36,724 bases of DNA, from NCBI GenBank assembly GCA_029567325.1, contig JAKQLF010000180.1:1-36724 (forward strand). Direction: 5' to 3'. This DNA is from Bacteroidota bacterium (GTDB lineage: Bacteria > Bacteroidota > Bacteroidia > Chitinophagales > Saprospiraceae). A model generated the notes under the pieces. It was not told where the DNA came from. It ran no database searches and saw only the letters and a program-made list of their open reading frames with translations. The position numbers were made by a program, and so were the translations under genes. Below, one piece after another: positions 32,370 to 36,724 of the stretch; within the stretch, counting starts at the first letter, position 1; the number at the start of each line of letters is the position of its first letter.

Positions 32370-34193
32370 TTGAGGATCAGAGGCATATATATCATTTTGA
32401 TCATTTTGCTCACAAGTAATTTGTTTGGCCAAATTTCACCTGGAGATTTGACAACTGCTCATGCCAAATATGAAGGTATCAGTAATTGCACTCAGTGCCA
32501 TGTTTTAGGAAATAAAGTTACCAGTGCTAAATGTTTGTCATGTCACATTGAAATTCAAGATTTAGTCAAACAAAATAGAGGATATCACGCAGACAAACTG
32601 GTGAAAGGAAAAGACTGTTTTGCCTGTCACAGCGAACATCATGGTCGCAACTTTAAAATGGTACGATTGGATGAAAAGAAATTCAACCATGAGCAAACTG
32701 GTTATTCTCTTAAAGGCGAGCACAAAGTAATTGATTGTAGAGAATGTCATAAACCTGAAAACATAGCATCCAAAGAATTGAAGAAAAGGAAAGATACTTT
32801 TTTAGGACTTGGCAAAGCTTGTCTTTCCTGCCATGACGATTATCATCAAAAAACACTGTCCAATGATTGTGCTTCTTGCCATGATTTTACCAGGTTTACC
32901 CCTGCTCCAAACTTCAACCACAACAAAGCAAAATTTAAACTAACAGGAAAACACATAGATGTAAAATGTGTAGAATGTCATAAAAAAACAATCCAAAATC
33001 AAGTAGAAATGCAACAATTCACAGGCATCAAATTTGATGATTGTGTGAATTGCCACAAAGATCCTCACGCTGGACATTTTACAAATAAATGCGCTCAATG
33101 TCACATTGATCAATCTTTTTCCTTATTTAATGGTAAGAAGTCTTTTGACCACAATAAGACAAAATTTACATTAAATGGCAGCCATAAAAATGTAGATTGT
33201 TTTGAATGTCACAAAAATAACACTACGGCATTGACTGTATTTCAAGATAGAAATGGTATTAATGAAACTGACTGCATCACTTGTCATAAAGATTTCCATG
33301 AAGGAAAATTTGGCGAAGATTGTGCGCAATGTCACACAGAGAAAAGTTTTCATAGTTTGAAAACCATGGACTTTTTTGACCACAACCTCACAGATTATCC
33401 CTTGGAGGGAAAACACATAAATGTAGACTGCAAAAAATGCCATGCAGATAGTTACGTAAAACCAATCAATTTTTCTGAATGTAAAAATTGCCACAAAGAT
33501 TATCATGAAGGCCAATTCGTTAAAAACGGCGTTGTTCAAGATTGTAAAACATGTCATTCATTAGCTGAGGGCTTTGATATTAGCCAATTCACAATAGAGG
33601 ATCATGAAAAAACCAAGTTTCCTTTAAATGGCTCGCATTTAGCAGTTCCCTGCCTTGCATGTCATCAAGAAAATAAAAAGTGGAATTTCAAAGACATTGG
33701 CACGCAATGCATTGATTGTCATGATGATGTCCACAAAAATACAATATCAGAAACCATCTACCCGCAACAGAATTGTACGGTTTGCCACCAAACAGAAAGT
33801 TGGCAAGAAATAAGTTTCGATCACAATAAAACGCCTTGGAAACTTGAAGGGAAACATACAGCGGTGAATTGTAATGATTGTCATTGGCCAGATAAAAAAG
33901 TAGCTATACCTGAAGGTTTAATTTTTAAAACTCTTAAATCTGAATGTAACAGTTGTCATGAAAATATTCATTGTAATCAATTTGCAATTGACCAAATAAC
34001 AGACTGCAAAAGATGCCATGATTCTGGAAAATGGATTCCTCCTCCATTTTTCAATCACAACAATACAAAATTTGCACTCACTGGCAAACATGCTCAAATT
34101 GCTTGTGCTGATTGTCATAAACCGCAAAGCGATAACTCCACCATATTAATTTATAAGATAAATAAACACGAATGCAAAGATTGTCATATGTAA
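32370..34193 (+). CDS. 23-heme c-type cytochrome made of seven tri-heme modules
   Basis: A 607-residue exported cytochrome (signal peptide RGIYIILIILLTSNLFGQ). I count 23 CxxCH heme-attachment motifs, arranged as 1 + 7 x 3 + 1. Each module of about 75-80 residues reads CxxCHxxxH, CxxCH, FDHN-x(8-10)-GxH, CxxCH, for example FDHNKTKFTLNGSHKNVDC. The extra His residues (CHKDFH, FDH, GSH) supply one distal ligand per heme, so all-bis-His hemes are likely. The layout resembles strings of c7 domains such as Geobacter GSU1996. The only usable start is TTG at 32370, 7 bases after the flavoprotein stop; an in-frame TGA lies upstream at 32349 and no ATG intervenes. Coupled translation with the flavoprotein is likely. 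Confidence 0.93.
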   Translation: MRIRGIYIILIILLTSNLFGQISPGDLTTAHAKYEGISNCTQCHVLGNKVTSAKCLSCHIEIQDLVKQNRGYHADKLVKGKDCFACHSEHHGRNFKMVRLDEKKFNHEQTGYSLKGEHKVIDCRECHKPENIASKELKKRKDTFLGLGKACLSCHDDYHQKTLSNDCASCHDFTRFTPAPNFNHNKAKFKLTGKHIDVKCVECHKKTIQNQVEMQQFTGIKFDDCVNCHKDPHAGHFTNKCAQCHIDQSFSLFNGKKSFDHNKTKFTLNGSHKNVDCFECHKNNTTALTVFQDRNGINETDCITCHKDFHEGKFGEDCAQCHTEKSFHSLKTMDFFDHNLTDYPLEGKHINVDCKKCHADSYVKPINFSECKNCHKDYHEGQFVKNGVVQDCKTCHSLAEGFDISQFTIEDHEKTKFPLNGSHLAVPCLACHQENKKWNFKDIGTQCIDCHDDVHKNTISETIYPQQNCTVCHQTESWQEISFDHNKTPWKLEGKHTAVNCNDCHWPDKKVAIPEGLIFKTLKSECNSCHENIHCNQFAIDQITDCKRCHDSGKWIPPPFFNHNNTKFALTGKHAQIACADCHKPQSDNSTILIYKINKHECKDCHM

Positions 34194-34248
34194 TAAAATA
34201 TATCCATGTGTACCTTCCTCAAATTCTGGAATATGGATTCAAAAACAT

Positions 34249-34264
34249 CACCATAGTGATGGTG
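34249..34264. repeat. Hairpin CACCATAGTGATGGTG after the 23-heme cytochrome gene
   Basis: A 6-bp stem with an AGTG loop, 55 bases after the stop codon, in the 212-base gap before the lipoprotein gene. No T tract, so its function is unclear. Confidence 0.35.
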
Positions 34265-34405
34265 CAAAATAATCTTATGCCCATAAATATCAGTGTAAAC
34301 TCCTATAAATTCGTAGGAATTAATACGATAGCTTTGAGCGAAAGGAAATATATAAAACATTCAAATGCCAATTCATCATTGAATACAAAAATTAAATAAT
34401 TAAAA

Positions 34406-35203
34406 ATGAAAAACACCACCTATTTTGTAAGAATTGGCATAGCCTATATCCTATTATCATTCTTAATATTTATTGGCTGTAATAATGGACCAAAAGTCAT
34501 TAAATCATCTGCCTCTTCTGGAGAAAAAGACAAACAATCTTTGCCCGGAATTTTTGCTTCAGAGACAAATATGGCAGCTACTTCACAAAGTCCAATGGAA
34601 GAGGAAGTACATACTGTTGTAATCAATGAAGTATTACCTACAGAAAGGTACGTATATCTAAACGTAACGGAAGGGACTGAAAAATTTTGGATTGCAACAT
34701 CCAAACAAGAAGTGAAAGTTGGAGCAACTTACTTTTATAAAGGTGGTCTCCTTAAAACAGATTTTGAAAGTAAAGAATACAATAGGGTTTTTGATAAAAT
34801 TTACTTGGTTCCAAGTATTGTAGATGCCAACCATGCCCAAGCTGGAGATATGGCCAATACAGCTGCTGCACCTAGTGCTACAGGGCCTGAAACAAAAGTT
34901 GCAAAACTCGTCCCAGGTGCATCTGTAAAAATTGCCGATCTCGTGTCCAATATGAAAAAATATGCCAACCAAACCATCCAAGTTACTGGTGAATGCACAA
35001 AACTAAATCCCAACATCATGGGGCGAAATTGGATTCACCTAAAAGATGGAAGTAAGGATCAATATGATTTTGTTATTACTTCTGCAATTCCAGTACCTGT
35101 TGGTCAAATGGTAACCATGGTGGGAACTGTAATCCTAGACAAAGATTTCGGAGCGGGATATCGCTATGATCTTATTTTAGAAAATGCAACCATCGCACAG
35201 TAA
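34406..35203 (+). CDS. Lipoprotein with OB-fold-like domain(s), cytochrome-cluster partner
   Basis: A 265-residue lipoprotein (signal MKNTTYFVRIGIAYILLSFL, then IFIGC with Cys25). A low-complexity linker precedes a first beta domain (about 65-135, HTVVINEVLPTERYVYLNV ... EKFWIATSKQEVKVGATYFY). An Ala/Pro-rich spacer leads to a second domain (about 165-265) with the OB-like pattern TIQVTGECTKLNPNIMGRNW, then IHLKDGS and MVTMVGTVILDKDFGAGYRY. The two halves look like diverged copies of one fold. Similar small OB-like lipoproteins occur near multiheme cytochromes; this is recalled rather than checked. It contains no heme motif. It lies between the two multiheme cytochrome genes and may be an assembly or docking factor. 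Confidence 0.7.
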   Translation: MKNTTYFVRIGIAYILLSFLIFIGCNNGPKVIKSSASSGEKDKQSLPGIFASETNMAATSQSPMEEEVHTVVINEVLPTERYVYLNVTEGTEKFWIATSKQEVKVGATYFYKGGLLKTDFESKEYNRVFDKIYLVPSIVDANHAQAGDMANTAAAPSATGPETKVAKLVPGASVKIADLVSNMKKYANQTIQVTGECTKLNPNIMGRNWIHLKDGSKDQYDFVITSAIPVPVGQMVTMVGTVILDKDFGAGYRYDLILENATIAQ

Positions 35204-35308
35204 TTCATTACTGGTAAAAAATATATATTATTTCAAAACCTTTGATAATCATTAAAATAACAAATAAGTATTAAATCAGAAATACAAAATAATCATACAA
35301 TCCAATCA

Positions 35309-35365
35309 GTAGAAATAGATTCAGAATAGGGTTTTAAAATCCTATTCAATTAAGCCTATTTCTAC
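35309..35365. repeat. Two-tier inverted repeat between the lipoprotein and second multiheme gene
   Basis: Outer arms GTAGAAATAG (35309-35318) and CTATTTCTAC (35356-35365) pair perfectly over 10 bp. Inner arms GAATAGGGTTTT (35324-35335) and AAAATCCTATTC (35336-35347) pair over 12 bp with one G-T. Bulges are ATTCA and AATTAAGC. No T tract follows on the plus strand. It may stop, slow or process the transcript, or be a protein-binding site. Confidence 0.65.
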
Positions 35366-35477
35366 AGATGCTCTCAATGTTTCAGTTCATTCCAATACAA
35401 TCAATTTTTTTGTACCTACTACAATAAGATTGATAAAAATTATAATTGATAAATGAAAAAAAATTAATCAGGCAATT

Positions 35478-36724
35478 ATGTATAAACTGCCAATCATTAT
35501 AGGAATCATTTTGTTGGGAATTACCCAACTTATGGCACAATCACCTCATGGTGAATTGTTTGTAATGGATTGCGCTGCCTGTCATAACCCTGATGGTTGG
35601 AATATCAATATTGACACATTCCATTTCAACCACAATGCCACCAAATTTGAATTATCTGGAGCCCATAAAGAGGTAGATTGTAAATCATGTCACGGCTCAC
35701 TTATTTTTTCAGACGCATCTGACGAGTGTATTTCTTGTCATCAAGATATTCACAGTCAAACAGTTGGAAATGATTGCAAAAGATGCCACAATTCTGATAG
35801 TTGGGTGGTAAATAACATACCAGAATTGCATGAATCCAACGGTTTTCCTCTCATAGGAATGCACAATAACTTGAGTTGTGTAGAATGCCACATATCGGAA
35901 TCAAATTTGAAATTCAATAGGATTGGAAATGATTGTATCAATTGCCATACAGATGATTTTAATGCAACCTTACACCCAAGTCACCTTACCAATAATTTCA
36001 CCAAAAATTGTATTGAATGTCACGATCCCTTTACTCAAGATTGGGCTACTGACAAAGTACATCATGATTTCTTTCCATTAAAGTTGGGTCATGAAATTCA
36101 AGATTGTAAGGCTTGTCACAAAGGAAACACATACAGCGATATTTCTGCAAATTGTGTAAGTTGTCACCAATCAAATTTCGAGCAAACCATCAGTCCAAAC
36201 CACAGAATTGCCGGGTTTACCAATGATTGTGCGGCATGCCATACAACGGATTTGGAATGGAAACCAGCCAAATTTGTGGATCATGATGCGCAATTTTTCC
36301 CTATTTATTCAGGACCTCACAAAGACACTTGGAACCAATGTATTGAATGTCACTCGGAGTCAAATAATTTCTCAAAATTCACTTGTACTTCTTGTCATAC
36401 CAATCCCCAAACGAATGAAGATCACCAAGGCTTAAATGGCTATGTTTATGAATCCTCCGCATGTTTATCTTGTCACCCTAATGGTTTAAAAACAGAAGGT
36501 TTTGACCATAGTTCTACAGGATTTCCATTACTTGGTTCACACGTAGGCATTGATTGCAAACAATGCCATACTAATGGTTACACCAATACACCTAACACTT
36601 GTGCTGGTTGTCACATACCTGATTACAACGCGTCGACAAATCCTAATCACGTACAAGCTCAGTTTCCGACCGATTGCAAACAGTGTCATGACGAAGCTAA
36701 TTGGTCTCCGGCAGTTAATTTTGA
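35478..36724 (+). CDS. Second multiheme c-type cytochrome, N-terminal part (at least 16 hemes)
   Basis: An exported cytochrome (signal MYKLPIIIGIILLGITQLMA) open to the window end; 415 codons are visible with no stop. I count 16 CxxCH motifs: CAACH, CKSCH, then modules of three (CISCH-CKRCH-CVECH, CINCH-CIECH-CKACH, CVSCH-CAACH-CIECH, CTSCH-CLSCH-CKQCH) and CAGCH-CKQCH at the edge. The same FxH...GxH element as in the 23-heme protein precedes the third heme of most modules (FNHNATKFELSGAH, FDHSSTGFPLLGSH). In the second and third modules it is altered (ELHESNGFPLIGMH, VHHDFFPLKLGH). It is a diverged paralogue of the neighbouring cytochrome. The complete length, the total heme number and any C-terminal anchor lie outside the window. 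Confidence 0.92.
   Translation, partial: MYKLPIIIGIILLGITQLMAQSPHGELFVMDCAACHNPDGWNINIDTFHFNHNATKFELSGAHKEVDCKSCHGSLIFSDASDECISCHQDIHSQTVGNDCKRCHNSDSWVVNNIPELHESNGFPLIGMHNNLSCVECHISESNLKFNRIGNDCINCHTDDFNATLHPSHLTNNFTKNCIECHDPFTQDWATDKVHHDFFPLKLGHEIQDCKACHKGNTYSDISANCVSCHQSNFEQTISPNHRIAGFTNDCAACHTTDLEWKPAKFVDHDAQFFPIYSGPHKDTWNQCIECHSESNNFSKFTCTSCHTNPQTNEDHQGLNGYVYESSACLSCHPNGLKTEGFDHSSTGFPLLGSHVGIDCKQCHTNGYTNTPNTCAGCHIPDYNASTNPNHVQAQFPTDCKQCHDEANWSPAVNF

Noticed and set aside
34172-34399. 75-codon plus-strand ORF after the 23-heme cytochrome
   Set aside because: It overlaps the cytochrome end in another frame, covers a hairpin, and shows no domain or signal peptide.

Overview
The window looks like a chromosomal segment of a Bacteroidota bacterium, possibly of the Saprospiria/Chitinophagia side; the exact lineage is inference. 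Support comes from low GC content, a SusC/RagA-type TonB-dependent transporter, a type IX secretion (T9SS) C-terminal sorting domain, many short lipoprotein signal peptides, a short RpoD-like sigma factor, a dipeptidyl peptidase IV, and several promoter-like TAnnTTTG boxes of the kind used by the Bacteroidota housekeeping sigma factor. No rRNA, tRNA, CRISPR array or transposase gene was seen.

Layout. 1-459 (-): N-terminal part of a SusC-like outer-membrane transporter whose signal peptide lies in another frame. 874-3500 (-): fabI, a pyrophosphatase-like lipoprotein and a GNAT-type acyltransferase, closely spaced. 3926-8206: a DnaQ-exonuclease/GIY-YIG fusion (+), a secreted thioredoxin-fold protein (-) and a DPP IV peptidase (+). 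8207-9220: a gene-free block of three roughly 300-base repeat units rich in hairpins. 9221-14436 (-): a T9SS-exported GH16 beta-glucanase, a lipoprotein, mvaD, a membrane-anchored protein of unknown function and the primary sigma factor. 14641-15975 (+): a photolyase. 15964-18655 (-): a TPR histidine kinase, a 47-residue ORF and a LuxR-type response regulator in one operon. 18792-27344 (-): a seven-gene efflux operon (HlyD, TolC, ABC ATPase, two FtsX/MacB permeases, a sigma54-type response regulator and its histidine kinase), preceded by a 21-bp-spaced direct repeat and a sigma54-like promoter. 27504-27857 (-): a glutaredoxin-like lipoprotein. 28147-29610 (+): a GH30 glucanase lipoprotein.

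30015-36724 (+) is the most unusual region. It encodes a membrane protein with two H-x13-H pairs (a probable di-heme b protein), a membrane-anchored flavoprotein with two ferredoxin-type Fe-S motifs whose thioredoxin-reductase-like fold appears circularly permuted, a 23-heme cytochrome c built from seven tri-heme modules, a lipoprotein with an OB-like domain, and a second multiheme cytochrome (at least 16 hemes) that runs off the window. The inferred role is an electron conduit from a cytoplasmic NAD(P)H- or ferredoxin-linked flavin through b-hemes to long periplasmic or extracellular cytochrome wires. The direction and the terminal acceptor cannot be read from the sequence.

GH16, GH30 and the SusC-like transporter together suggest use of beta-glucan polysaccharides, although they are not arranged as one polysaccharide-utilisation locus.
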